From Rhodococcoides fascians A25f (GTDB taxonomy: Bacteria; Actinomycetota; Actinomycetes; Mycobacteriales; Mycobacteriaceae): DNA of 64,000 nt. Made by a program: the position numbers and the translations under genes. Below are positions 28,741 to 40,482 of this stretch, one piece after another. Position 1 is the stretch's first letter, and every line of letters begins with the position of its first letter. The stretch is from assembly GCF_000760935.2 (NCBI RefSeq), contig NZ_CP049744.1, forward strand, positions 1,240,001 through 1,304,000. The letters run 5' to 3'. The notes beneath the pieces were generated by a model, which searched no databases, was not told the DNA's origin, and saw nothing but the letters and a program-made list of their open reading frames with translations.

Positions 28741-29694
28741 ATGGCCAGTAGCTCTCCGTCGATCGAGTTACCGGTCGGTGACCGCATCGTTCGCATCTCC
28801 AATCCCGATCGGGTGTACTTCCCCGAGAGCGGGGCCACGAAGTTGGACCTGGTGAACTACTACCTGAGCGTCGGCGACGGCATAGTGCGTGCGCTGCGGG
28901 AGCGCCCGTGCATGATGCATCGTTTTCCCAAGGGCCTCGCCGGCGACAAGGTGCACCAGAAGCGCGTGCCCAACGGAGCGCCGCCGTGGCTCGAGACGGT
29001 GCAGGTCACGTTTCCCCGCTACAACCGCACGGCGGACGAGCTGTGCGTGACCGAACTGGCGCACGTGGCCTGGGCGGTGCAGATGTCGACCGTCGAATTC
29101 CATCCGTGGAACAGTCGCCGCGCCGACGTGGAGATGCCCGACGAGTGGCGTATCGACCTCGATCCGATGCCCGACTGTTCCTTCGACCGGGTACGACGCG
29201 TCGCCGGGGTGGTGCAGGAGGTTCTGGGAGATCTCGGTGCCGTCGGATGGCCCAAGACCTCCGGCGGGCACGGGCTGCACATCTACGTTCGGATCGACCC
29301 GGCCTACGGATTCAAGGACTTGCGAAGGGCGGCACTGGCTTTCGCGCGTGAGGTCGAGCGTCGCGCACCGGAGGACGTCACCACCACGTGGTGGCGCAAG
29401 GACCGCGATCCGGCGAAACTGTTCGTGGACTACAACCAGAATGCCCGTGATCACACCATCGCCAGCGCGTATTCGGTTCGCGGAAATCAGCAGGCGACGG
29501 TGTCGACGCCGATCTCCTGGGACGAGATTGCCGACGTCGATCCGCGCGAATTCACGATCTTCACAGTGCCTGCCCGATTCGCCGATCTGGGAGACCTGCA
29601 CGCCGGCATCGATGACGCGGTGTTCGCCATCGACGAGTTACTCGAATGGGCTGAGCGGGACGAGCACCAGGGTTTGACGGAGCCCGAGGAGTAG
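28741..29694 (+). CDS. Stand-alone LigD-type primase-polymerase
   Basis: A 317-residue polymerase of the LigD POL (archaeo-eukaryotic primase) family without ligase or nuclease domains. The metal-binding motif DLDPMP, the SGGHGLHIYV strand and the FVDYNQNARDHTIASAYSVR region are present. Mycobacteria carry similar stand-alone proteins (PolD1/Rv3730c type) with gap-filling and ribonucleotide-preferring synthesis. No ku or ligD gene lies in the window. Its stop abuts a perfect 23-bp-stem hairpin. Confidence 0.9.
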   Translation: MASSSPSIELPVGDRIVRISNPDRVYFPESGATKLDLVNYYLSVGDGIVRALRERPCMMHRFPKGLAGDKVHQKRVPNGAPPWLETVQVTFPRYNRTADELCVTELAHVAWAVQMSTVEFHPWNSRRADVEMPDEWRIDLDPMPDCSFDRVRRVAGVVQEVLGDLGAVGWPKTSGGHGLHIYVRIDPAYGFKDLRRAALAFAREVERRAPEDVTTTWWRKDRDPAKLFVDYNQNARDHTIASAYSVRGNQQATVSTPISWDEIADVDPREFTIFTVPARFADLGDLHAGIDDAVFAIDELLEWAERDEHQGLTEPEE

Positions 29695-29752
29695 CCGAAC
29701 TCGAAGTTGTGGACGGAAATCAGCGGAAATCCGTCCACAACTTCGAGTTCGG
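29695..29752. terminator. Long perfect hairpin between convergent genes
   Basis: Arms 29695-29717 and 29730-29752 are perfect 23-base reverse complements (the left arm begins CCGAACTCGAAGTTGTGG) around a 12-base loop. It begins one base after the polymerase stop and ends 14 bases before the argG stop. It has no T run, so it may be a dispersed palindromic element acting as a terminator. Confidence 0.7.
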
Positions 29753-29766
29753 CGGCAACCAGACAG

Positions 29767-31919
<2,153 letters not shown>

Positions 31920-31972
31920 AACGTGATCCTAGCGTGGGGTTGACCGATGAGGTGTTCTGCGCCACACTATAC

Positions 31973-31983
31973 CTGTCAGACAG
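31973..31983. promoter_or_regulatory. FadR-type operator 2
   Basis: CTGTCAGACAG, the same palindrome as operator 1 with a different centre base. It lies 35 bases before the aspartase start, in the expected promoter region. Confidence 0.55.
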
Positions 31984-32018
31984 CCGGACAGCTGGACACC
32001 CCCACCTAGGAGCGCACT

Positions 32019-33458
32019 GTGGCCGATACCCGTATCGAGAAGGATCTTCTCGGGGAACGTGACATCCCGACGAGCGTGTATTGGGGAATCCACACTCTGC
32101 GAGCCCTGGAGAACTTCCCCATCACCGGGCGTCCGATCTCCACCAACGCGCACCTCGTTCGCGGACTCGCGGCGGTGAAGTGGGCGGCCGCGTCGGCCAA
32201 TCAAGATCTCGGAATTCTCGACGCCACCCGCGGGGAAGCGATCCGCACGGCGTGCCAGGAGATCCTCGACGGCCAGTGGCACGAGGAGTTCGTCGTCGAC
32301 GTCATTCAGGGCGGCGCGGGCACCTCGACCAACATGAACGCCAACGAGGTCATCGCCAATCGCGCCCTGGAGATCCTCGGGCATCCGCACGGCGACTACA
32401 GCATGCTGCACCCCAACGAGCACGTGAACGCTTCGCAGTCCACCAACGACGTGTACCCGACGTCGGTCAACATCGCGACCATTTTCGCCGTCCACGAGCT
32501 GATCGCCTCGATGAAGGTGTTGCGAGACGCGTTCTCCCGCAAGGCAAGCGAGTTCGCTACCGTCGTCAAGATGGGCCGCACCCAGCTGCAGGACGCGGTG
32601 CCGATGACCCTCGGCCAGGAGTTCGGCACCTACGCGATCATGATCGACGAGGACTGCTCGCGGCTCGAGGAAGCAGCGCTGCTGGTCCACGAGATCAACC
32701 TCGGGGCCACCGCAATCGGCACCGGCCTCAATGCACCCGCCGGCTACACCGAATCGGCCGTCGCGCATCTGCGCACCATCACCGGCCTGCCGCTCGTCAC
32801 CGCGACGGACCTCATCGAGGCCACCCAGGACGTCGGGCAGTTCGTGCACCTCTCCGGTGTGCTCAAGCGAGTCGCAGTGAAGCTGTCGAAGATCTGCAAC
32901 GATCTGCGGCTGCTGTCCTCCGGACCGCGAGCCGGCTTCAACGAGATCAATCTCCCTCCGATGCAGGCGGGTTCGTCGATCATGCCCGGCAAGGTCAACC
33001 CCGTCATCCCCGAGGTTCTCAATCAGGTTGCCTACGAAGTGATCGGCCACGACGTCACCATCACGATGGCCGCCGAGGCAGGACAGCTGCAGCTCAACGC
33101 ATTCGAGCCGATCATCGTCAAATCCCTGTCCGACGGCATGGCGCATCTGAGCGCCGCATGCCGAACCGTCGCGCATCGATGTGTCGACGGCATCACCGCC
33201 AATGTCGATCTGTTGCGTGAGCGCGTGGAGAACTCCATCGGTCTGGTGACCGCGCTCAGCCCGTACCTCGGATACGTGGAATCGACTGCCATTGCGCAGG
33301 AAGCACTGGTCAGTGGCCGCAACGTCGTGGATCTCGTACTCGAAAAGGGCCTGCTGGCGCGCGAGGAGCTGGATCGACTGCTGAGCCCCGAGCATCTCGC
33401 GAACCTGCGGGTGGCTCCCACCGAGCATGCCGTTGCTCCCGAGACGTCGACGAGGTGA
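32019..33458 (+). CDS. aspA: Aspartate ammonia-lyase
   Basis: A 479-residue fumarase/aspartase-superfamily lyase that converts aspartate to fumarate and ammonia. The signature [15 protein letters not shown] is exact, and [20 protein letters not shown] is the aspartase form. GTG start with AGGAG six bases upstream. The permease and asparaginase genes that follow support aspartase rather than fumarase: together they import asparagine, deaminate it to aspartate, then to fumarate. Confidence 0.93.
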   Translation: MADTRIEKDLLGERDIPTSVYWGIHTLRALENFPITGRPISTNAHLVRGLAAVKWAAASANQDLGILDATRGEAIRTACQEILDGQWHEEFVVDVIQGGAGTSTNMNANEVIANRALEILGHPHGDYSMLHPNEHVNASQSTNDVYPTSVNIATIFAVHELIASMKVLRDAFSRKASEFATVVKMGRTQLQDAVPMTLGQEFGTYAIMIDEDCSRLEEAALLVHEINLGATAIGTGLNAPAGYTESAVAHLRTITGLPLVTATDLIEATQDVGQFVHLSGVLKRVAVKLSKICNDLRLLSSGPRAGFNEINLPPMQAGSSIMPGKVNPVIPEVLNQVAYEVIGHDVTITMAAEAGQLQLNAFEPIIVKSLSDGMAHLSAACRTVAHRCVDGITANVDLLRERVENSIGLVTALSPYLGYVESTAIAQEALVSGRNVVDLVLEKGLLAREELDRLLSPEHLANLRVAPTEHAVAPETSTR

Positions 33459-33462
33459 CACG

Positions 33463-34896
33463 ATGAGCACCGAGAACCCGACAACCAAGCAGGCCTTCAG
33501 CGAAGAGGACCTGGGGTATCGAAAAGAGCTGGCCCCGCGCCAGATTCAGATGATCGCCATCGGCGGCGCGATCGGCACGGGCCTCTTCATGGGTGCCGGC
33601 GGCCGACTGCACGACGCTGGGCCGGCCCTGGTGCTCGTGTACGCGCTGTGCGGCTTCTTCGCGTTCTTGATCCTGCGCGCACTGGGCGAGCTGGTGATGC
33701 ACCGCCCGTCGTCGGGATCGTTCGTCTCGTACTCCCGCGAGTTCTTCGGGGAGAAGGTCGCGTTCGCCGCCGGCTGGCTCTATTGGATGAACTGGGCGAT
33801 GACGGCCGTCGTGGACGTCACGGCCGTCGCGCTGTACATGAACTTCTTCAAGAAGTACTGGGCCCCACTGGGCAACGTCGACCAATGGGTGTTCGCGCTC
33901 GCAGGCTTGGTGCTGGTACTCGGCTTGAATCTGGTGTCGGTCAAGGTGTTCGGCGAGCTGGAGTTCTGGTTCGCGCTCATCAAAGTCGTTGCGCTGGTGA
34001 CCTTCTTGGCGATCGGTACCTACTACGTCATCTTCGGAACCCCCATCGACGGGCAGGAACCGGGTCTGAGCGTCCTCACCGACAACGGCGGTCTCATCCC
34101 CAACGGACTGCTGCCGGCGATCGTCGTGATCCAGGGTGTCGTGTTCGCCTACGCCTCGATCGAGCTCGTCGGCACCGCAGCCGGGGAGACGCAGAACCCG
34201 GAGAAGGTCATCCCCAAGGCGATCAACACCGTCATCGTCCGCATCGTCGTGTTCTACGTCGGCTCGGTTCTGCTGCTGTCACTGTTGTTGCCGTACACCG
34301 CCTATCAGGCCGGTGAGAGTCCGTTCGTGACGTTCTTCGGAGCCATCGACGTCGAAGGTGCCGACGCGATCATGAATCTGGTGGTCCTCACTGCGGCGCT
34401 GTCCTCACTCAACGCCGGGCTGTACTCCACCGGGCGTATCCTGCATTCGATGGCCGTCGCCGGCTCGGCGCCGAAATTCGCTGCACGGATGAACAAGTCG
34501 GGTGTACCGTACGGCGGCATCGCGCTGACGTCGGTGGTGACATTGCTCGGCGTCGTCCTCAACGCCGTTGTGCCGGCGCAGGCATTCGAGATCGTGCTCA
34601 ACCTCGCTGCACTCGGCATCATCAGCGCCTGGGCCGTCATCGTGGCGTGTCAGCTGAAGTTCTGGTCGCTGTCCAAGACCGGCGCGGTCACCCGACCTGC
34701 ATTCCGACTGTTCGGTGCTCCGTACACCGGATACGCAACGCTAGGCTTTCTGGCGTGTGTACTCGTGCTGATGGCCTTCGACAAACCGGTGGGAACCTGG
34801 ACGGTGGCGTCGATCCTGCTCATCGCGCCGATGCTGATCGGCGGTTGGTACCTGTGCCGCAACAGAATTCGAGAGGTGGCGGCGCGCAGTGAGTGA
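33463..34896 (+). CDS. Amino acid permease, probably asparagine/aspartate
   Basis: A 477-residue AAT-group permease with about twelve membrane segments ([20 protein letters not shown], then [20 protein letters not shown]). It is strongly similar to the permease at 18495-19976. The ATG is four bases after the aspartase stop, and its 3' end overlaps the asparaginase gene by eight bases. The context makes L-asparagine (AnsP-like) the most likely substrate, by inference. Confidence 0.9.
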   Translation: MSTENPTTKQAFSEEDLGYRKELAPRQIQMIAIGGAIGTGLFMGAGGRLHDAGPALVLVYALCGFFAFLILRALGELVMHRPSSGSFVSYSREFFGEKVAFAAGWLYWMNWAMTAVVDVTAVALYMNFFKKYWAPLGNVDQWVFALAGLVLVLGLNLVSVKVFGELEFWFALIKVVALVTFLAIGTYYVIFGTPIDGQEPGLSVLTDNGGLIPNGLLPAIVVIQGVVFAYASIELVGTAAGETQNPEKVIPKAINTVIVRIVVFYVGSVLLLSLLLPYTAYQAGESPFVTFFGAIDVEGADAIMNLVVLTAALSSLNAGLYSTGRILHSMAVAGSAPKFAARMNKSGVPYGGIALTSVVTLLGVVLNAVVPAQAFEIVLNLAALGIISAWAVIVACQLKFWSLSKTGAVTRPAFRLFGAPYTGYATLGFLACVLVLMAFDKPVGTWTVASILLIAPMLIGGWYLCRNRIREVAARSE

Positions 34897-35773
34897 GCAT
34901 GTCGCCTTGTTGACCACCGGCGGGACGATTGCCAGCAGTCGAGACGAGCACGGGGTCTCTCGTCCGGTTGCCGGCGCGGGGATCGAACTCGACGGTGTGC
35001 GAGTGCGCGAGGTGATGTCGAAGGACAGCTCCGCCCTGGACTTCACGGATCTCGACACCATTCGCACGGCAACGGCCGACGCTCTGGCCGAGGACGGCTG
35101 CGTCGGAGTGGTGGTGCTGCACGGCACCGACACGATGGAGGAGTCGGCGTTGTACGTCGATCTGTTCCACGACGACGAGCGTCCGGTGGTGTTCACCGGT
35201 GCGCAGCGCACCTCGGATCATCCCGATCCGGACGGTCCGAACAATATCGCTGCAGCGGTGGCGGCAGCGCAGTCCGAGCAGGGTGTCCTGATCGCCTTCG
35301 GCGGACGGGTGCTGCCTGCCCGCGGTGCCATCAAGACGCACACCACCGAGCTCGATGCGTTTCGGTCTGCGGCGCTTCGTCGGCCGAAACCCCTGCAGTG
35401 GAAGCCCGTTGCCGGGATTCGGGTCGACATCGTCGCCCTGTACCCCGGTGCCGACGGTATGCAGATCGACGCCGCCCGTGAAGCCGGGGCGTCGGGGATC
35501 GTGCTCGAGGCGCTGGGCTCGGGCAACACCAATGCCGGAGTCGTGCACGCAGTGAAGGAGGCGGTGGCGGCCGGGGTGCACGTGGTCGTCACGACGCGGG
35601 TGCCGTTCGGTGAGACCTCACCGACGTACGGCGGCGGCGGAGGTGGACACGATCTGCTCGATGCAGGTGCGGTGTTCTCGCGGGAACTGCGCGCGGGGCA
35701 GGCACGCATTCAGTTGGCGGCGCTCGTTGCCACCGGAGCAAGTGACGTGGTCGTCCACAATTCGTTCTCGTAG
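34889..35773 (+). CDS. L-asparaginase
   Basis: A 294-residue asparaginase of the bacterial type I/II superfamily. Both active-site segments are present: TTGGTIAS (residues 9-16) with the nucleophilic Thr, and HGTDTMEES with T80-D81. There is no signal peptide, so it acts in the cytoplasm. It is the last gene of the aspartase-permease-asparaginase operon, with an 8-base overlap and a GTG start. Confidence 0.93.
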   Translation: MSEHVALLTTGGTIASSRDEHGVSRPVAGAGIELDGVRVREVMSKDSSALDFTDLDTIRTATADALAEDGCVGVVVLHGTDTMEESALYVDLFHDDERPVVFTGAQRTSDHPDPDGPNNIAAAVAAAQSEQGVLIAFGGRVLPARGAIKTHTTELDAFRSAALRRPKPLQWKPVAGIRVDIVALYPGADGMQIDAAREAGASGIVLEALGSGNTNAGVVHAVKEAVAAGVHVVVTTRVPFGETSPTYGGGGGGHDLLDAGAVFSRELRAGQARIQLAALVATGASDVVVHNSFS

Positions 35774-35850
35774 GCGGAAAACCGTCTGCGGAGGCAAATA
35801 GTGGACACTCAGCGCACCACACCCGCGCTATACCGTTACCCTAGGTAACT

Positions 35851-36174
35851 ATGGTCGCCGCGATCGAGATCGAATTCGCTCCGCATTGGGTGAACGCGGC
35901 GCTGGTGCGCACGCTGGCACGGCCGTTCGTCACGATCGACGGCGTCGAGCATCGGCAGTCGTGGACCGAGTCGTCGACGTATGCAGTCGAGCCAGGTGCC
36001 CACGAGGTGACGTCGTTCATCCGATACCGCGGCACGAACGCTGCACTGGGAACCGGCCGTCGAACGGTGACTGTGCAAGCAGGGCAACAGGTTTCGATGT
36101 GCGCTCGCAACGGCTGGGCCAATCATATGCCGTTCGAGCTAGAGCTCCGACGCGCCCCAGGTCTCGACGAGTAG
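35851..36174 (+). CDS. Conserved hypothetical protein (107 aa)
   Basis: A 107-residue soluble protein rich in beta-strand propensity. The pattern VEPGAHEVTSFIRYRGTN suggests a small beta-sandwich of the kind seen in actinobacterial hypothetical proteins. No function can be assigned. Its last 36 bases overlap the convergent MOSC gene. The MVAAIEIEF start has no strong ribosome site. Confidence 0.6.
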   Translation: MVAAIEIEFAPHWVNAALVRTLARPFVTIDGVEHRQSWTESSTYAVEPGAHEVTSFIRYRGTNAALGTGRRTVTVQAGQQVSMCARNGWANHMPFELELRRAPGLDE

Positions 36175-36945
36175 TTCGTCACCGATCGACACGGTGCCGT
36201 TCTGCAGCACCGAGAACTTCGCTCCGAAGGCGACGCCCTTCTGCCGCGCGCGGCGGTAGGTGGCCAGAGTGCGCAGGGGTTCGGGGCCGCCCCGCTCACC
36301 GGTGGTCTGCTCGACCGTGGTCACCGCACACCGGATGGCCAGTTTGGTGTAGGTGAGGCGAGCGGACCCGATCCCGACCTCGCGAACCTCGTCTTCCCGA
36401 TGCGGTTCTTCCCAGCCGTCGACGACGATGTTCGGGCGAAATCGATCCATCGGCAGTGCGACGTCGAGTCGGGAGTTGAGACCGGCCAGCGTGGCGGTCG
36501 AGAGGATGTGCACGGCGGCGCTGTCGGCGAATTGTGCTGACCCGGGCGAGATTCCATCGGTGACTCGGCCGTGGTCGCGTGGAGCGGCGACCAGCCTCGA
36601 CGGTTCTCCGATCACCTCGGTGAGCCAGGCGGCAACCTCGTCGCCCTGATCGATACCTCGCATGGGTGCGCGGAACATCGTGATGTCGCGCGGCGCGGAG
36701 TCGCGATCGACGGACACGGTCATCGAACCTGCCGATGCGTGTTCGAGAGTCAACGCCCCGTCCGTCATCGAGCACCGAACGACCGCGAGAACGGGATCGC
36801 TGCGCTGACTGCGAAAAGCGCCGTCGTCGTCGACGATCATGAACGCTCGATCGTGTTCGAGCCCGGTGGCACTCACCGAGGCCGAATTCAGTGCGACACC
36901 TGCGCATCCCTTGACGGGGTAGGTGACCAGAGACGAGATGCGCAC
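36139..36945 (-). CDS. MOSC domain-containing protein
   Basis: A 268-residue protein with an N-terminal MOSC beta-barrel domain (YPVKGCAGVALNSASVSATG, then LEHDRAFMI) and a C-terminal MOSC domain containing the conserved Cys (AIRCAVTTVEQTTGERG, then EPLRTLATYRR). The family carries sulfur or molybdenum cofactor in enzymes such as YcbX and mARC. The open frame extends far upstream, but the GTG chosen gives the family N-terminus. Confidence 0.88.
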   Translation of the reverse strand: MRISSLVTYPVKGCAGVALNSASVSATGLEHDRAFMIVDDDGAFRSQRSDPVLAVVRCSMTDGALTLEHASAGSMTVSVDRDSAPRDITMFRAPMRGIDQGDEVAAWLTEVIGEPSRLVAAPRDHGRVTDGISPGSAQFADSAAVHILSTATLAGLNSRLDVALPMDRFRPNIVVDGWEEPHREDEVREVGIGSARLTYTKLAIRCAVTTVEQTTGERGGPEPLRTLATYRRARQKGVAFGAKFSVLQNGTVSIGDELLVETWGASEL

Positions 36946-36966
36946 GCGTCGAGGATACTGGGCTCC

Positions 36967-37539
36967 ATGACACGTGCTCTGTTGGTAGTGGATGTGCAGA
37001 ACGATTTCACCGAGGGCGGCGCGCTCGCGGTGACCGGCGGTGCGGAGGTGGCGCGCAAGGTCAGCGCGTACCTGGCGCGCCACGGCGACGAGTACGACCT
37101 CGTGGTGTCCTCGCGCGATTGGCACGATGCGGAGGGCGACAACGGCGGACACTTCGCTACCGATGCCGCCCCGGATTTCGTCACCACCTGGCCGGTGCAC
37201 TGTGTGGCGGGCACGGTCGGAGCCGAGTATCACCCGGACTACGCGACCGGTTCGGTCGACGTGCACGTCTACAAGGGGCAGGGGAAGCCGTCGTACTCCG
37301 CGTTCGAGGGCGTCACCGAGGACGGGACACCTCTGGCCGAGGTACTCGCCGCCAACGAGGTCACTGCCATCGACGTCGTCGGACTTGCGACCGACTACTG
37401 CGTGCTGGCGTCGGCGAAGGACGCTGTGACCGAGAAGCTCGACGTCCGCGTTCTCACCGACCTCGTTGCGGGAGTTGCGCCCGAGACCTCCGCTGCGGCC
37501 CTCGACGATCTGCGGGCGTCCGGTGCGGCGGTGGTCTAA
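36967..37539 (+). CDS. pncA: Nicotinamidase/pyrazinamidase
   Basis: A 190-residue isochorismatase-fold amidase that hydrolyses nicotinamide to nicotinate for NAD salvage. The catalytic Asp is in VVDVQNDF, the Lys in VYKGQGKPSYSAF, and the Cys in GLATDYCVLAS. The metal-binding segment SRDWHDAEGDNGGHF is present. It is 21 bases from the divergent MOSC start. Its last four bases overlap the convergent neighbour. Confidence 0.94.
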   Translation: MTRALLVVDVQNDFTEGGALAVTGGAEVARKVSAYLARHGDEYDLVVSSRDWHDAEGDNGGHFATDAAPDFVTTWPVHCVAGTVGAEYHPDYATGSVDVHVYKGQGKPSYSAFEGVTEDGTPLAEVLAANEVTAIDVVGLATDYCVLASAKDAVTEKLDVRVLTDLVAGVAPETSAAALDDLRASGAAVV

Positions 37540-38138
37540 CCGTCGATCGTCGTGGTGATGAGGGTGACCGACGGTGCGGCGGGGGTGCTTCCGAAGCCGA
37601 AGGTCACCGGGGGAGTGACCGGGGTGAGTGTCCCGAGGTCCTCGCCCTGCCAGGATGCCGAGACGTCGGTGACGCGGTGTTGCCCTCGCGCACCGTAGTA
37701 CTCGCGTCGGCCGCCGCCTGCGCTGCCGCGGGTGCGTACTCCCCGCAGGATCACTCGGGCGATGGGGTCGCTGATCGCGCAGAACCACGGCGCCGTGGAC
37801 ACCGCGTCGGGAACGAGGCTCAGCGCGCGCCCGAGCAGGGTGGGTCCGGCAACGCGGATTCTCACCGACAGATCACCGGCCTGTACCGACCGCCAGTTGT
37901 CGGGCTGAGCGGCGAATGTCACCGGCACGATCTCGGTGGAGTCGAAGGTGTATGTGGCGGTGACGAACTCTCGAACGTCCTCGTCGGGCGCGACGAGCAG
38001 GCGTCTCCCGTCGGCGAATTGGATCATGACGTCGGTGAACTCGCCGAGTGGCGATCGAGTCCAATGTCCGACGACGATTCGCACACCCGACGCTGTGCCT
38101 ACCCCGTAGATCTCACCGTGAAACCGTGATCTTGTCAT
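37536..38138 (-). CDS. Conserved hypothetical protein (200 aa)
   Basis: A 200-residue soluble protein. The N-terminal half (GVRIVVGHWTRSPLGEFTDV, then QFADGRRLLVAPDEDVREF) looks like a conserved actinobacterial family of unknown function. No catalytic motif is seen. It is divergent from zwf and overlaps the pncA 3' end by four bases. Confidence 0.7.
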   Translation of the reverse strand: MTRSRFHGEIYGVGTASGVRIVVGHWTRSPLGEFTDVMIQFADGRRLLVAPDEDVREFVTATYTFDSTEIVPVTFAAQPDNWRSVQAGDLSVRIRVAGPTLLGRALSLVPDAVSTAPWFCAISDPIARVILRGVRTRGSAGGGRREYYGARGQHRVTDVSASWQGEDLGTLTPVTPPVTFGFGSTPAAPSVTLITTTIDG

Positions 38139-38199
38139 CGTGCACCCTTACCTCGTCAGCACTGTGCGCTCCCAAACTGTGCGGTGCATAGTGGAGGTC

Positions 38200-39603
38200 A
38201 TGGCGTCCTCTCAACCCACTGTATTCGTCCTGTTCGGCGCAACCGGAGACCTCGCGAAGCGAATGGTCCTGCCGTCGTTCTACCAACTTCACGTCGAAGG
38301 CCTGCTGCCCGAGAAGTGGGTCCTGATCGGCAACGGGCGTAAGGACTCGTCCGACGACGAGTTCCGCGATCATGTCCGCAGCGTGCTCGACGAGTTCGTC
38401 GAGAACGTGGCCGAGGACGATTGGTCGGCATTCTCCGAGCGAATCCGCTTCGCGGGCAACGGCTTCACCGTCGACGATCCCGGCAAGCTGCCCGAGGTCG
38501 TGGCCGAGGTGAAGAAGGACATCGGCGACGACGCCCAGTTGGTGCACTACATCGCGTTGCCGCCGAGCACCTTCGTCGACTACACGAAGGCCCTCGGTGC
38601 ACACGACCTGGCCGACGGTGCCCGGGTGGTCTACGAGAAGCCCTTCGGCACGTCGCAGAGCAACTTCGAGGAACTCGACAAGGCCGTCCACGAGGTGGTC
38701 GACGAAAAGCAGGTCTATCGAATCGACCACTTCCTCGGTAAGGAAGCGACGCAGAACCTGCACGTGGCGCGGTTCGCCAACGGAATGATCAGTGGCATCT
38801 GGAACGCCGAGCACGTGGCGCAGGTACAGATCGACGTCCCCGAGACGCTCGACATCGACGACCGCGCCGAGTTCTACGACGCCACCGGTGCCGTGCTGGA
38901 CATGCTCGTCACGCATCTGTTCCAGGTCGCGGCCGAGGTGGCGATGGAACCGCCCGCATCGCTGAAGGCCGATGATCTGCAATCGGCTCGCGAGACGGTG
39001 ATCGGCCAGTTCCGGCCGCTCGACACGGCCGAAGTGGTTCTGGGTCAATACGACGGTTACCGCGACGTCGAGGGCGTCGACGAGAACTCGAACGTCGACA
39101 CGTTCGTCGCGGCCACGTTGTGGGTCGACACCGACCGCTGGCGTGGGGTTCCGTTTCTGCTCCGCACGGGAAAGATGTTGGGTGTCAGCGAACAGCGCGT
39201 CTCGTTGGTGTTCCGCAAGCCGGCCGACAGTCCGCTGGGCGAGCTGCCGGAGGACGGCGCGGTGCTCTCGTTCGACCTCTCCGGCGACGGCAGCATCGAC
39301 ATCGCCATGACGGTCAAGGAGCCGGGTCCGGATTTCGACCTGTCGGTCGGACACCTTGCGCTGCCTCTCGAGTCGGTGCCCGATGCCGAGCCGCTCAGCC
39401 CGTACGCGCGCCTGATTCTCGACGTGCTGGGCGGCGACCGATCGCTGTTCACCCGGCCCGACGGTTTGGCGCACGTATGGGACGTGGCTGCGCCGTTGCT
39501 GAACGACCCGCCCGCGGTGCAGAGTTATGCGCCCGGTTCGATGGGTCCTGCCGCGGCCGACGAACTCACGGCACCGTGCGGGTGGTTGATCACCGGAAAG
39601 TGA
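38200..39603 (+). CDS. zwf: Glucose-6-phosphate 1-dehydrogenase
   Basis: A 467-residue enzyme for the first step of the oxidative pentose phosphate pathway. The N-terminal VLFGATGDLAKR and the active-site RIDHFLGKE are canonical. The length and the absence of tkt, tal and opcA neighbours resemble zwf1 of mycobacteria rather than the operonic zwf2. The ATG has GGAGG only two bases away, and a TGCATAGT box lies just upstream, so the message may be nearly leaderless. GTG at 38191 is an alternative start. Confidence 0.93.
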   Translation: MASSQPTVFVLFGATGDLAKRMVLPSFYQLHVEGLLPEKWVLIGNGRKDSSDDEFRDHVRSVLDEFVENVAEDDWSAFSERIRFAGNGFTVDDPGKLPEVVAEVKKDIGDDAQLVHYIALPPSTFVDYTKALGAHDLADGARVVYEKPFGTSQSNFEELDKAVHEVVDEKQVYRIDHFLGKEATQNLHVARFANGMISGIWNAEHVAQVQIDVPETLDIDDRAEFYDATGAVLDMLVTHLFQVAAEVAMEPPASLKADDLQSARETVIGQFRPLDTAEVVLGQYDGYRDVEGVDENSNVDTFVAATLWVDTDRWRGVPFLLRTGKMLGVSEQRVSLVFRKPADSPLGELPEDGAVLSFDLSGDGSIDIAMTVKEPGPDFDLSVGHLALPLESVPDAEPLSPYARLILDVLGGDRSLFTRPDGLAHVWDVAAPLLNDPPAVQSYAPGSMGPAAADELTAPCGWLITGK

Positions 39604-39776
39604 CGACGACCGATCGGATTCTGCTCCAGCGAGTAGGTTTCGTGTCGCCAAACAGTCCGCAGGTCCTTTTTGTCCGAAACCGTGGACCAGGCTGTGTTCG
39701 GAACGTTATGTTTCACACCGCCTGGTCACACGTCCGGACCGGGCCTCAGTCCTGCCTTCGAAAGGTAACCATTCAC

Positions 39777-39929
39777 ATGCTTCTCGATCTCATCACCGGT
39801 CTGCTCGGCGGCGGCACCGACGGCGGCGGCCTCGGCGGAATCATCACCGACGGCATCGCCGCAGGCATCTCCGACGCGATCACCGGTCTGTTCACCGGTA
39901 GCGCCGAGGGAATCTCCAGCGCCAGCTAG
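39777..39929 (+). CDS. Small Gly-rich amphipathic peptide 1 (50 aa)
   Basis: A 50-residue peptide rich in Gly, Ile, Leu and Ser, beginning MLLDLITGLLGGG and ending TGSAEGISSAS, with no Cys or Lys. It has an AAAGG box upstream at longer than usual spacing and a strong terminator six bases after its stop. Its GISDAITGLFTGSA segment resembles GIVDAIVDQIVGVLTSGSA of peptide 2, so they may be paralogs. Size, amphipathy and the nearby ppk2 and mycolyltransferase genes recall the PorH/PorA mycomembrane peptides of Corynebacterium; that is a hypothesis. Confidence 0.65.
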   Translation: MLLDLITGLLGGGTDGGGLGGIITDGIAAGISDAITGLFTGSAEGISSAS

Positions 39930-39934
39930 CCGCA

Positions 39935-39968
39935 AAGCCCCGGCCCGGTTCGTTCGGGTCCGGGGCTT
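39935..39968. terminator. Hairpin terminator after peptide 1
   Basis: AAGCCCCGGCCCG and CGGGTCCGGGGCTT form a stem with one bulged base, six bases after the peptide 1 stop and 22 bases before the convergent PspC gene stop. Confidence 0.8.
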
Positions 39969-39989
39969 CGTCGTGTTCGGGCTGCGCTG

Positions 39990-40196
39990 TCATGCATGAC
40001 GCGGCACCAGCATCAGGGCCGCGAGGTAGATCAGCACGACGGTACCGCCGGTCAGGACCGCTCCGGCGACGGTGGCGAGTCGGACGACATTGACGTCCCA
40101 GCCGAAATATTCGGCGATGCCGCCGCACACACCTCCGATCATCTTCTGTGAACTGGACAGGGTGAATTCTCTGGGTGAACCGCTCTCGAATGTCAT
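39990..40196 (-). CDS. PspC domain protein
   Basis: A 68-residue membrane protein. KMIGGVCGGIAEYFGWDVNV is the PspC signature, followed by one hydrophobic segment. PspC proteins act in envelope stress responses. It is a single-gene unit between small peptide gene 1 and ppk2, on the opposite strand. Confidence 0.88.
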   Translation of the reverse strand: MTFESGSPREFTLSSSQKMIGGVCGGIAEYFGWDVNVVRLATVAGAVLTGGTVVLIYLAALMLVPRHA

Positions 40197-40247
40197 GGTG
40201 AAAAGTCTGCGTCATCAACGGCTTTCGGCACATCGGGGGTTTCACCC

Positions 40248-40263
40248 ATATCGACCCCGATAT
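40248..40263. promoter_or_regulatory. Palindrome upstream of the PspC gene
   Basis: ATATCG-ACCC-CGATAT is a perfect inverted repeat in the gap between the divergent PspC gene and ppk2, about 50 bases before the PspC start. A binding site is plausible; no regulator is suggested by neighbours. Confidence 0.3.
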
Positions 40264-40482
40264 ACGGATGGTCCGAAAACGCAGCGCGAACAAGATTCTC
40301 GACTTTTCCCGGTCGAGCCCTGGACCGGAGGCTTCGGCGAGGGTTACGGTCGCACCTGATCGGACGCGCGCGTGCCCGGCCCGTCCCCCTTGCGGGCCGG
40401 GGCGACGCGTTGCGTGCCGCAGGTGTCAGCTGTTCACCGAATCGCCATGGATTGGTCACCGAGGAGCACTAACTTTCGGCCC

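Noticed and set aside
31929..33488. 519-codon reverse frame over aspA
   Set aside because: It is antisense to a canonical aspartase and has no recognisable motifs.
36946..37788. Upstream extension of the MOSC frame to 549 codons
   Set aside because: The extra 280 residues overlap pncA on the other strand and have no MOSC homology; the GTG at 36945 gives the family start.
38113..39651. 512-codon reverse frame over zwf
   Set aside because: It is antisense to zwf and composed of repetitive Arg/Asp/Val-rich sequence.
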